The position numbers and the translations under genes were made by a program. Of a stretch of DNA of 15,112 nucleotides, positions 7,243 through 14,834 are shown one piece after another. Position 1 is the first letter of the stretch. Each line of letters starts with the position of its first letter. The notes under the pieces were generated by a model, which saw nothing but the letters and a program-made list of their open reading frames with translations, was not told the origin of the DNA and did no database searches. The DNA comes from Lachnospiraceae bacterium (GTDB taxonomy: Bacteria > Bacillota_A > Clostridia > Lachnospirales > Lachnospiraceae). The stretch is taken from positions 1 through 15,112 of the forward strand of contig JAQUUB010000107.1 of NCBI GenBank assembly GCA_028694115.1, in the 5' to 3' direction.

Positions 7243-8352
7243 TTATATTACAGCTTCTTTTTTCAAGCCTTTACCTTTATCCTTTGTCTGATTAATTGCA
7301 TCTGCTTTGGTTTTCATTTCTGGAAGTTTCTGTTTTAATGACTCTTTTTCTTTAGGTTTTTCTTCCTTACCTCTATCCATTGTATTCACTTTTTCAGCTT
7401 CTTTTCGTTCCTGCCGTTCTTCCGCTTTATCGCTACGGAATAATTCGTGCTCTTTTGCATCATACTCATACACATGATCTGATAACACCTCATCCGGTGC
7501 AACCTGCGTAGCATTTACTTCCTGCACCATGTTTTCAAGTTCTACTCGTTCCGCTCCTGAGTCCTTAGGTATAATTAAAAGTTCGTGGAGCGATGAGGGT
7601 AAAATAAAGAAATCCCCACCCACTTTTTCTGCAATCTCATCCATCAAATTAGGATAAAGCATTGTTGCTGCTCCATGCATTTTATCTTCATTTGTCAGAA
7701 CATACATTGGCATTCCACCAGACATATCCATATCTGCATCCATACCCATATCCGCCATTTCAGAAGCACCCATCATTTCCATAATAACTTCCTGCATCCT
7801 TCTAAAAGATGCTGGACGAAGCTCCTCTGTATTTCGAACCGCAATATCATGTAATTCATCTTTATTAATTCCATAACCATCTAATAACTGATCTGATATA
7901 TTAATTGTGGCAATACCATCTCCATCTCCACCTAAGGCAATCTGGTAAATAACTGCCAAATCTTCCAAATCCTTGTGAGGAAAATTTTCTAACATATGCT
8001 CATTTGCATCTCTATTCACTACTTTACAAACGATTTTATCCTTCACATTCTCAAAATCTGTTACCAATGAAGCATCAAAATTAATATTCTGATCACTATT
8101 TACATAAATATCTGCAATTTTTTGCAAAATGTCCTCTACTGGTCTACCATTCTCATAGTCATCAAAGAAATCGTTGAGATAAATGGTTGGCGAGATGTTA
8201 CTCTCTGTGCCTACAACGGTTAATCCATCCAATAGCGTGTCATTATTTTTCAATACCTCACGAATCTGTACATCGGCGTCTTCATATTTCTCTGGCAAAA
8301 AATCTTTAATCTGATCCTGTATGCTACCTTTAAATTCATCATAGTTCATCAT
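7243..8352 (-). CDS. DUF5688 family protein
   Basis: The 369 residues begin with the DUF5688 pattern: MNYDEFKGSIQDQIKDFLP, then LKNNDTLLDGLTV and NISPTIYLNDFF. The domain continues to about residue 305 and includes MHGAATMLYPNLMDEIAEK and DFFILPSSLHELLIIP. Residues 191-216 form a Met/Asp/Gly-rich insert. Residues 306-369 are a highly charged, Lys/Glu-rich tail. No signal peptide or membrane segment is seen, so the protein is cytosolic. The family is common in gut Firmicutes and their ICEs, with no known activity. The ATG at 8352 lies one base after the stop of the 37-residue gene, so the two are translationally coupled; a second ATG three bases on could be used instead. A hairpin follows the stop. 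Confidence 0.8.
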   Translation of the reverse strand: MMNYDEFKGSIQDQIKDFLPEKYEDADVQIREVLKNNDTLLDGLTVVGTESNISPTIYLNDFFDDYENGRPVEDILQKIADIYVNSDQNINFDASLVTDFENVKDKIVCKVVNRDANEHMLENFPHKDLEDLAVIYQIALGGDGDGIATINISDQLLDGYGINKDELHDIAVRNTEELRPASFRRMQEVIMEMMGASEMADMGMDADMDMSGGMPMYVLTNEDKMHGAATMLYPNLMDEIAEKVGGDFFILPSSLHELLIIPKDSGAERVELENMVQEVNATQVAPDEVLSDHVYEYDAKEHELFRSDKAEERQERKEAEKVNTMDRGKEEKPKEKESLKQKLPEMKTKADAINQTKDKGKGLKKEAVI

Positions 8353-8353
8353 A

Positions 8354-8467
8354 TTATTTACCTGCCTTTTCTTTTTTGGATTTTAAAATCTGCACCATAC
8401 CTTGTGCATATGCTATCTTTCTATTTTCCTCTTTTTTACGATCTCTAATTTCTACTTCTGGTCTCAT
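8354..8467 (-). CDS. Small 37-residue basic protein
   Basis: This short gene starts with MRPEVEIRDRKKEENRKIAY and ends QILKSKKEKAGK. It is rich in Lys, Arg and Glu, probably one helix, and I recognise no domain. A perfect AGGAGG at 8476-8481 lies 8 bases before the ATG and overlaps the TAG stop of the upstream 90-residue gene. The stop lies one base before the ATG of the DUF5688 gene. This packing strongly supports it as a real gene. Its basic helical character would suit binding to nucleic acid or a partner, which is inference only. Confidence 0.72.
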   Translation of the reverse strand: MRPEVEIRDRKKEENRKIAYAQGMVQILKSKKEKAGK

Positions 8468-8479
8468 GATTGTATCCTC

Positions 8480-8752
8480 CTAATTTTCTCCGAATTTAAA
8501 TGTTTTAGTTTCACTTTTTGGACTACCAAATTTCGTCCTGCAATCTGCTAATTTCTGTTCCAGGTGCACAAACATCATATCCACCTGTTCATTGCTGTAC
8601 TCATAGCTACTTCGATTGCTAAGATGCTCCAGCTGCCCCATTGCTTTTACCACTTTATTCATACGATATTCGCCTAATCTGACAAATTTCTCTGCCTTTG
8701 TTTCATTTTCGTTTCCTGTCGGTTCTCCTTGCTTTTCCATTCCTTCACTCAT
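8480..8752 (-). CDS. Small conserved ICE protein of unknown function (90 residues)
   Basis: The protein has a polar N-terminus, then EKFVRLGEYRMNKVVKAM at 21-38, LSNRSSYEY at 44-52 and a helical stretch VDMMFVHLEQKLADCRTKF at 57-75. I recall similar small proteins (KFxRLAExRxNK followed by LSNRSxYEYT) in clostridial ICEs and phages, usually called hypothetical. It is cytosolic, likely helical, and may be a small DNA-associated protein, but nothing shows this directly. The ATG at 8752 has AAGGAG about 11 bases upstream, a slightly long spacing; ATG 8740 is an alternative. A terminator lies only about 32 bases upstream of the start, so expression may depend on read-through from topB. Confidence 0.72.
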   Translation of the reverse strand: MSEGMEKQGEPTGNENETKAEKFVRLGEYRMNKVVKAMGQLEHLSNRSSYEYSNEQVDMMFVHLEQKLADCRTKFGSPKSETKTFKFGEN

Positions 8753-8783
8753 TTTTCTATAATCTCCTTATGATTTTTTCTAT

Positions 8784-8817
8784 AATAAAAGCAGTAAATC
8801 ATGTTTTGATCTACTGC
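8784..8817 (-). terminator. Intrinsic terminator after topB
   Basis: An 11-base stem pairs 8807-8817 with 8791-8801 (GCAGTAGATCA with TGATTTACTGC, one G-U pair) around a 5-base loop. On the minus strand it is followed by TTTTATTAT. It lies 15-48 bases after the topB stop and just before the ribosome binding site of the 90-residue gene. Confidence 0.8.
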
Positions 8818-8831
8818 CCTACTACCTATGG

Positions 8832-10946
8832 TTATTCTTTTATCGCTGTTTTTTTCTTAGGAAATGTCATCTCGAATTTAAACTGCGACCCTGTTATTTC
8901 TTTTCCATCTTTCACGTACGAGAAATCTTCAATTCCTTTTGGAATCAAGTAAGCAGCATAAACCTTGCCACTTCTCCCTCTTAATCCCTGCATAAGCAAC
9001 TTCTTTCCATTTAATAACGTAATAAGTTCGTCATCCGATAAGGTGGCTCCCATTGCCCGTCCCACATTCATACCGCATTTTTTACTGCAATATGGTCCAT
9101 ATTTTCCTTTTAGAATCTCTCCACCGCACTTCGGACATTTTCCAAGTGGTTTCTGATCTACAGAAAACAGCTTTTTATTCTCATCACACACTTCGTGATA
9201 GGTGTTAACCAAATCCTGTACCATCGTTTCAATTCCATTCATATAAGTGGATAAGTTAAGTTCTCCCCTTGATACAAGTGTCAGATCATTTTCCCAATCT
9301 GCTGTGAGTTTTGGGGATTTTATAATATCAGGAAGAATCATAATTAGTTTCATGCCATCGTCTGTTGGAATCATTTGTTTTTTCTCACGCTTCACGAAAC
9401 CATCTTTGACTAATTTTTCTATAATATCTGCTCTAGTAGCTGGTGTTCCAAGTCCCTTACGTTCCACTTCCTCACCCATATCCTCTGCCCCAGCTCGTTC
9501 CATTGCACTAAGCAAAGAATCTTCTGTATAGTGCTTTGGTGGAGTGGTATCATGGTCTAATATCTTACTTTCTACTTGCTCAAACACCATGCCTTCATAA
9601 ATATCTGGTAAGGATTTCGCTTCTGCATCTGGTTCTTTTTCTTCTTTGATGACAAGCGCACTACGGAAAGCATCATCCAACTCTTTCCATCCAAAATCCT
9701 TAACAACTTTTCCACAAGCACCAAATGTATTGCCTTCACAATCTACTTCTATACCAGTCTTTTCATAGAAATACTTTGTTCCAGTTCCACAAAGAAGTCT
9801 GTTTGCTACAAGCGATAGTATTTTATTTTCTGCTGTTGGCAAAGAGGATAACTCTACTTTTAAAATTTCCACCGTAGGAATAATTGCATGATGATCAGAA
9901 ACCTTCTTACTATTCAAAATTCTTTTTATATCCGGACACAACGTAAATGCTTTGGCAAATTGTAATTCAGATTGAATCGCTTTTATGACTGCTGATACAT
10001 TTTCTTCCATATCATCGGTTAGATACTGACTGTCTGTTCTTGGATAGGTAACCAGCTTCTTTTCATAAAGACTTTGGGTATATTCCAAGGTCTGCTTTGC
10101 TGTGAATCCAAATAATCGGTTGGCATCTCTTTGTAACGTTGTAAGATCATAAAGTTTAGGTGGCGCAATTGTTTTCTCTTCTTTTATAACTTTTGAGATA
10201 CGAGCCTGCTTATTCTGACAATTTTGCATAATTGCCTCTGCCTGTAATTTATCATCGATACGTTTCGTAGCAACATCCAAACCATTCATATCTAAATGAG
10301 TGGTATAATACTTTTCTTTTACAAAATTCAGAATCATTGTTTCCCTATCCACTAGCATTGCAAGTGTAGGCGTCTGTACTCTTCCAACCTTTAACGTCTT
10401 TCCACCATACAAAACGGTAAATAATCTTGTACCATTAAGTCCCACAAGCCAGTCAGCCTGTTGTCTACCAAGTGCTGCCATATATAAATGGTCATAATCG
10501 CTACCAGGTCTCAAATTATCAAATCCATCTTTAATTGCACGTTCTTCCATAGAAGAGATCCAAAGACGTTTGGTTGCTTTTTTACATTCTGCCATTTTAT
10601 AGGTAAGTCGAAAGATAAGTTCTCCCTCTCGTCCCGCATCGGTTGCACAAATAACGGTATCCACTCGATTATCTCCCATAAGTTGATATAGTACTTGATA
10701 TTGGGCTTTGGTATCTTCCTTTACCATGTATTTCCATGTAGTTGGCATAATGGGAAGATTATCATAGGACCATTTTCCATAACGTTCACCATAAGCATCT
10801 GGCTGTGCTAACTCCACCAAATGTCCAATGCACCAAGAAACAATATAACCATTTCCTTCTAAATACCCATTTTTTTTATCTGTCGCACCAAGCACTTCTG
10901 CAATACTCCTTGCTACACTTGGTTTTTCTGCTATTACTAATTGCAT
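8832..10946 (-). CDS. topB: DNA topoisomerase III (type IA)
   Basis: The 704 residues carry every type IA hallmark. The Toprim domain opens with MQLVIAEKPSVARSIAEVLG (catalytic Glu7), and its metal-binding ATDAGREGELIFR is at 101-113 (Asp103, Glu107). The nucleophile is Tyr301 in LVTYPRTDSQYL. GLGTPATRADIIEKL is at 498-512. A C-terminal zinc-finger-like module has Cys604, Cys607, Cys620 and Cys624. Length is normal for the TopB form carried on Gram-positive ICEs. It relaxes and decatenates DNA and probably resolves intermediates of conjugative DNA processing or element replication. The start is 3 bases after the DUF4366 stop, with AAGGAGG inside the end of that gene. A terminator follows. Confidence 0.96.
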   Translation of the reverse strand: MQLVIAEKPSVARSIAEVLGATDKKNGYLEGNGYIVSWCIGHLVELAQPDAYGERYGKWSYDNLPIMPTTWKYMVKEDTKAQYQVLYQLMGDNRVDTVICATDAGREGELIFRLTYKMAECKKATKRLWISSMEERAIKDGFDNLRPGSDYDHLYMAALGRQQADWLVGLNGTRLFTVLYGGKTLKVGRVQTPTLAMLVDRETMILNFVKEKYYTTHLDMNGLDVATKRIDDKLQAEAIMQNCQNKQARISKVIKEEKTIAPPKLYDLTTLQRDANRLFGFTAKQTLEYTQSLYEKKLVTYPRTDSQYLTDDMEENVSAVIKAIQSELQFAKAFTLCPDIKRILNSKKVSDHHAIIPTVEILKVELSSLPTAENKILSLVANRLLCGTGTKYFYEKTGIEVDCEGNTFGACGKVVKDFGWKELDDAFRSALVIKEEKEPDAEAKSLPDIYEGMVFEQVESKILDHDTTPPKHYTEDSLLSAMERAGAEDMGEEVERKGLGTPATRADIIEKLVKDGFVKREKKQMIPTDDGMKLIMILPDIIKSPKLTADWENDLTLVSRGELNLSTYMNGIETMVQDLVNTYHEVCDENKKLFSVDQKPLGKCPKCGGEILKGKYGPYCSKKCGMNVGRAMGATLSDDELITLLNGKKLLMQGLRGRSGKVYAAYLIPKGIEDFSYVKDGKEITGSQFKFEMTFPKKKTAIKE

Positions 10947-10949
10947 AAA

Positions 10950-12458
10950 TTATTCCTCCTTCCCTTGCTCATCCTCGTTATCATCCTTATTATCAAAAAA
11001 ATCATCGTCCTTTAAATCGTCGTCTTCATTTTCATAAACTTCTTCATCGTCCTCATCATCTTCATCTAGAAAATCGCCATCCTTCTTACGTACAACTTTT
11101 ATGTAATAAGCACCTAGAATAACAAGAAGTCCAGCTCCTCCTAACAGAATCCAGGTAAACATACCGTTATCTTTTTTTACTGGCTCTGCCTCTGCTGGTG
11201 TTTCTACTTCTTCTCCAGACGCTGTTGTAAGTTCCTTGGCATCCGTTGCTGTATCCATATTTTCTAAATTGTTATTTGATAATGCTTCGTCAGATGTTGG
11301 AATTGCCGATTCTAATGCAGCCGAATTTTTAGGAAGAGTTTCATCCACATTGGTTGTGGTATTTAGTAAATCATTCTCATCAATTTCCGTTAAAAAATAC
11401 ACCTTTTCTTCCTCACTATCTCTATCAACAATTAGATAAAAGGTCTTTTCAGACTCTGTCTGAATGGTATAAAATTCTTTGCCCTTCTCTGTATCTTCAC
11501 TATCCCCTGTTTTGGTGGTATCTGCGGTATTACTACCTATACTACTTTCCGATATGGTATTCCCAATGCTATCTGTTTTGGTATGCTCCGTAACGGTTGC
11601 CGTTGCAGAAGACGGGGCACTTGCCTGTGCATTGACTTGAAGCTGTTCTGCCGGATTACTTGTAGTATTGCTGTCCTTGGTTTCTGGGTCCGTATAATAA
11701 GGATTGGTTGTTTTATATACCTCTGACATATTTCCTGCATTGTCCATTGCTTGGATAGTAAAATACTGATAGCCCGCATCAAATTGTTGCAATCTTACAT
11801 TTAGTACCCCATTATTTAACTCTTTAAATTCATAGCCATTCACATATACCTTTACAATTCCAGAATCTGTATCATGAGCCTGCACACTTAACAGTCCATT
11901 ACTTACTGCAGCATTTAAGGTTGGTTTCGTAAAATCAAAGCATTTGATATAACGATTTTTCTCATAGGTCTTCCCCTTCTGATCGGTAACCCTCATATAA
12001 ATCGTACAGTTTTCAGAAATTTCAATAAACATATCTTCCGTTACATCCGTCCAACTTCCATTCTGGGATATTTTTGCTTCTACCATCTGCGCCTCAAAGT
12101 TTCCTGTCTTTTTTGTATCCTCCACCGCAAGCATTACCTTTGTACCGTTGCTATACCATCCTGATGGAGTTGTAATAGTTAATTTCACGTTCGGAGTAAT
12201 GTATTCGCAGTCTGCATAATTTGCACTACATGCAGGGCAATCTTTATTTGTTTCATACTGGCTACATTTATCTATACAAATACAGTCTGCTTTTTCAACT
12301 TCAATTGGTATTTCTGTAACTTCTTCTACTTCACCATCGGATGCAAATACGGATGTTGCATTTCCACTATTCATTAAAAATGCACCAACTGGCATGGTAA
12401 AGAGCACGCCTGACAATAGTAAAGATACAATTGCCCTAGATTTCAATTTTGTTTTCAT
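10950..12458 (-). CDS. DUF4366 (CD1107-type) surface mobile-element protein
   Basis: The 502 residues start with a signal peptide (basic MKTKLKSR, hydrophobic core to about 28, probable cleavage after VFA near 39). A cysteine cluster follows at 59, 61, 65, 74, 77 and 84. An extracellular part of beta-type repeats spans about 90-250, including an Ig-like DNAGN stretch. Next come a Ser/Thr-rich linker at 255-325 and the DUF4366 core around FYTIQTESEKTFYLIVDR at 329-346. One membrane segment lies at 434-455, and a very acidic cytoplasmic tail runs from 460 to 502. The protein should be anchored in the membrane with most of its mass outside, as part of the mating apparatus or surface contact. The start lies inside the end of the DUF4315 gene (23-base overlap), with AAGGAGAT upstream. 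The family is well known in clostridial ICEs; its molecular role is not. Confidence 0.88.
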   Translation of the reverse strand: MKTKLKSRAIVSLLLSGVLFTMPVGAFLMNSGNATSVFASDGEVEEVTEIPIEVEKADCICIDKCSQYETNKDCPACSANYADCEYITPNVKLTITTPSGWYSNGTKVMLAVEDTKKTGNFEAQMVEAKISQNGSWTDVTEDMFIEISENCTIYMRVTDQKGKTYEKNRYIKCFDFTKPTLNAAVSNGLLSVQAHDTDSGIVKVYVNGYEFKELNNGVLNVRLQQFDAGYQYFTIQAMDNAGNMSEVYKTTNPYYTDPETKDSNTTSNPAEQLQVNAQASAPSSATATVTEHTKTDSIGNTISESSIGSNTADTTKTGDSEDTEKGKEFYTIQTESEKTFYLIVDRDSEEEKVYFLTEIDENDLLNTTTNVDETLPKNSAALESAIPTSDEALSNNNLENMDTATDAKELTTASGEEVETPAEAEPVKKDNGMFTWILLGGAGLLVILGAYYIKVVRKKDGDFLDEDDEDDEEVYENEDDDLKDDDFFDNKDDNEDEQGKEE

Positions 12459-12690
12459 GGTTCTTTATCTCCTTTTCTCTCTCTGCTAATAATTGAAAAA
12501 TCTCATCCTCACTCAGTTTATTTAAAAGCTGTAGTTTCTCGGATGAGATTTTGTGTTTCTTTATTATTTTCATTGCTTCGGCATCCTCTGCCATCTGCCT
12601 TTGTTCCTCCAGATCCCTTGCTTTTATTTGCAATGCCGCAAGCTGATCATGGACTTTCATTAATTCTTTTTCAATTCGATCTTTCGTCAT
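12436..12690 (-). CDS. DUF4315 family small coiled-coil protein
   Basis: The 84 residues form one long charged helix pair: MTKDRIEKELMKVHDQLAAL, then ARDLEEQRQMAEDAEAMKII, and later SEDEIFQLLAEREKE. This fits DUF4315 in size and pattern and in its usual place between the hydrolase and the DUF4366 gene. I chose ATG 12690 rather than the in-frame ATG 12747. The former has GAGG 5 bases upstream and starts after the hydrolase stop, while the extra 19 residues would only copy the overlap region and lack family similarity. It is cytosolic and has no known activity; a scaffold role in the transfer channel is inference. Its end overlaps the DUF4366 start by 23 bases. Confidence 0.82.
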   Translation of the reverse strand: MTKDRIEKELMKVHDQLAALQIKARDLEEQRQMAEDAEAMKIIKKHKISSEKLQLLNKLSEDEIFQLLAEREKEIKNHENKIEI

Positions 12691-12707
12691 TCTAACCTCA
12701 CTTTCTG

Positions 12708-14831
12708 TTAATTTAATCTGCCATAAGAATAAAAATGATTCTGCCAATAAGGTGTATTCACACTTGCATATCCAATTGGATCACCACAATGCAACATGAC
12801 CCCATTTCCACAATAGATACCAACATGAGTAACAGCCCTTCCATCACCTGTGTTATAGGTTCCTTGGAAAAAGATCAGATCTCCTGCCTTTGCATCACTT
12901 GCAGAGATTGGTGTGCACTGATTGTAAATCCCCTGTGCTGTGGTTCTTGGCAAATCATGGACTCCACTATTACTAAACGACCAACAGACAAAACCAGAAC
13001 AATCAAACGAAGAAGGTGGTGTTCCACCGAAAGTGTAAGGCATTCCAATGTATCTGGTCGCTTCATTAAATAATCTCTGTACGGTAGCATCATCATAGGA
13101 TTCCGGTGGTGTTGCACTTCCTCCACCTCCTCCGGGTATTTCTCCATACAAGGTTCCTGTACCTACATCAAAATAAAATAACGGGTTATAATACTCCCCG
13201 TTATACAGACATTCAATATGCAAATGACTTCCGGTACTGCTTCCCGTATTTCCTGTGGTTCCAAGTACGGTTCCAGTTGTAACACTTTGTCCTTGGCTTA
13301 CACTTAGGCTGTCCAAATGCGCATACTTGGTAACATACCCTTTGCTATTAGTAATCTCCACATAATTCCCATAATAACTGTCATAGGTGGCTACTGTAAT
13401 TGTTCCATCGTGAGTTGCTTTCACAGTTGTTCCTGTTGGAACTGCAATATCCAATCCTCTATGAAATTCACGATTACCAGTGTTTGGGTTCTTACGATAT
13501 CCATAATAGCTACTGATATAATTGTACCAATACAAATCGACTGGTGTTGCAAACATCTGTAATAATCCCTTTGTTTCCCCATATAGGGTATACATTTCAT
13601 TCTGCTCCATATCCATTCGACCTGTTACTAAGGATTCTAATGGAGTGACATTAAGCACTACTTTTAATATGGATACTTCGTATTCTTCTTCCTCATCTTC
13701 CCCAGTCTCTGGATTAATAACTGTTCGCATTCTTGTTTCTGTTGTTGGTGTTATGGTTAATTGATACATGGCATTAAATAAACTCTGTTCTTCACTTTCA
13801 ACTTCACTTGCTACAAATTCCAAATACTTTGCTGACAAATAATTAATCAACGTAAATGGATTATGCCCAATTGCTCCAATGTTATAGGAATATTCATCAT
13901 ATCGAGGATAATCACTTTCTATCGCATCAATCTGGTCCTGAAGATCCATTTCATTTTTTGTAAAATAGGCATCTACTGCATCAAGCTCCGCTGGTTTACT
14001 AATATAACTACCTGCCAAAGTTGTTGATACGGTATTTACAAACATCGCACCACAAGATGAAACAGCGGTCATTATCATGATAAGTAAAATAGCAAATATA
14101 CCAATTGTCACGATTAAAGAAGCATGTTGTGCTAAGATCTCCTGCAATTTCTTTGCAACTGCTGTTGCTTTGGATGCAGTTTTTTGAACCGCCTGCCCAG
14201 CTGATTTTGTTGCAGCTCCTGCACGTTTTGCTTTTGCGTAATCTCTCTTGATACGATTTTTCTGAAATAGTTTCTGCATATGCTTCTTTTTCATCTCTGG
14301 ATTTTCTTCCAAGAACTTCTGATATCTGAAATTCACATCTGCTTTGAACTGCTTCGTTTCCAGTTTTGCTACTTTTTTTAAGGTGCGTTCATGTTTCGTC
14401 TTATGATGCCTCTTTACAAAATCGTACACATCCTCCACTTTTTGCTCTGTCTTATGGGCACCCTCCACTGCTGAATTTTCTTTTTCTAGTTCCGAGATTT
14501 TTCCATGCACTTTATTTCTGCTTTCATGTCCCAACCTCTGTGCTGCATGTTTCGTAAGTCCTGCTCTTTTCAAAGGTTTATTTTTTTCAATAGCAGCAAT
14601 GACATATTTCCCCTGGCCTGTTTCTTCATCCAAGACACGCTTTAAGGTATATTCCGTTTTCTTAGGAATTTTCTGTTTTACCTTTTCTACCTTTTTATCC
14701 GATTTTTTTGCTTTCCGATCCAATCGATCAAGCTTTTTACTTCCTACGAATTCAGAACCAGTACTTTTGGTAAAACGATTAGCATCGGAATGAAAAGTAT
14801 CTGATGTCTTTTCGCTTTCGTTCTTTACCAT
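12708..14831 (-). CDS. CD1108-type conjugative cell-wall hydrolase: M23 metallopeptidase plus NlpC/P60 (C40) peptidase
   Basis: The 707 residues begin with a long, very basic cytoplasmic region (1-230). A membrane segment follows at about 237-264. The stalk domain (265-430) contains YDEYSYNIGAIGHNPFTLINY, typical of CD1108 proteins. The M23 LytM-type domain has zinc ligands His457 and Asp461 (HRGLD) and His538 in HLH, with the second catalytic His505 or His536. After a poly-Gly linker (567-571), a C-terminal NlpC/P60 domain has Cys611 (FDCSGFV), His669 (THVGIY) and a candidate third residue His681. Both domains appear catalytically complete. The protein should face outwards from the membrane and open peptidoglycan for the mating channel. 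It starts 3 bases after the VirB4 stop, with its ribosome binding site inside that gene. Confidence 0.93.
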   Translation of the reverse strand: MVKNESEKTSDTFHSDANRFTKSTGSEFVGSKKLDRLDRKAKKSDKKVEKVKQKIPKKTEYTLKRVLDEETGQGKYVIAAIEKNKPLKRAGLTKHAAQRLGHESRNKVHGKISELEKENSAVEGAHKTEQKVEDVYDFVKRHHKTKHERTLKKVAKLETKQFKADVNFRYQKFLEENPEMKKKHMQKLFQKNRIKRDYAKAKRAGAATKSAGQAVQKTASKATAVAKKLQEILAQHASLIVTIGIFAILLIMIMTAVSSCGAMFVNTVSTTLAGSYISKPAELDAVDAYFTKNEMDLQDQIDAIESDYPRYDEYSYNIGAIGHNPFTLINYLSAKYLEFVASEVESEEQSLFNAMYQLTITPTTETRMRTVINPETGEDEEEEYEVSILKVVLNVTPLESLVTGRMDMEQNEMYTLYGETKGLLQMFATPVDLYWYNYISSYYGYRKNPNTGNREFHRGLDIAVPTGTTVKATHDGTITVATYDSYYGNYVEITNSKGYVTKYAHLDSLSVSQGQSVTTGTVLGTTGNTGSSTGSHLHIECLYNGEYYNPLFYFDVGTGTLYGEIPGGGGGSATPPESYDDATVQRLFNEATRYIGMPYTFGGTPPSSFDCSGFVCWSFSNSGVHDLPRTTAQGIYNQCTPISASDAKAGDLIFFQGTYNTGDGRAVTHVGIYCGNGVMLHCGDPIGYASVNTPYWQNHFYSYGRLN

Positions 14832-14834
14832 GGA

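Noticed and set aside
8698..10691. Plus-strand frames opposite topB
   Set aside because: topB is fully supported by motifs and these are its antisense shadows.
11537..11782. An 81-codon minus-strand frame inside the DUF4366 gene
   Set aside because: It lies under a Ser/Thr-rich linker, has an unnatural composition and no family likeness; unlike tnpV it has no supporting signals.
12691..12747. Longer start of the DUF4315 gene at ATG 12747
   Set aside because: The added 19 residues overlap the end of the hydrolase gene and do not resemble the family, while ATG 12690 has a better placed GAGG and starts after the hydrolase stop.
12875..13147. A 90-codon minus-strand frame inside the hydrolase gene
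   Set aside because: Its sequence is low in information, has no ribosome binding site I could defend and resembles no family; the hydrolase frame encodes conserved NlpC/P60 motifs here.
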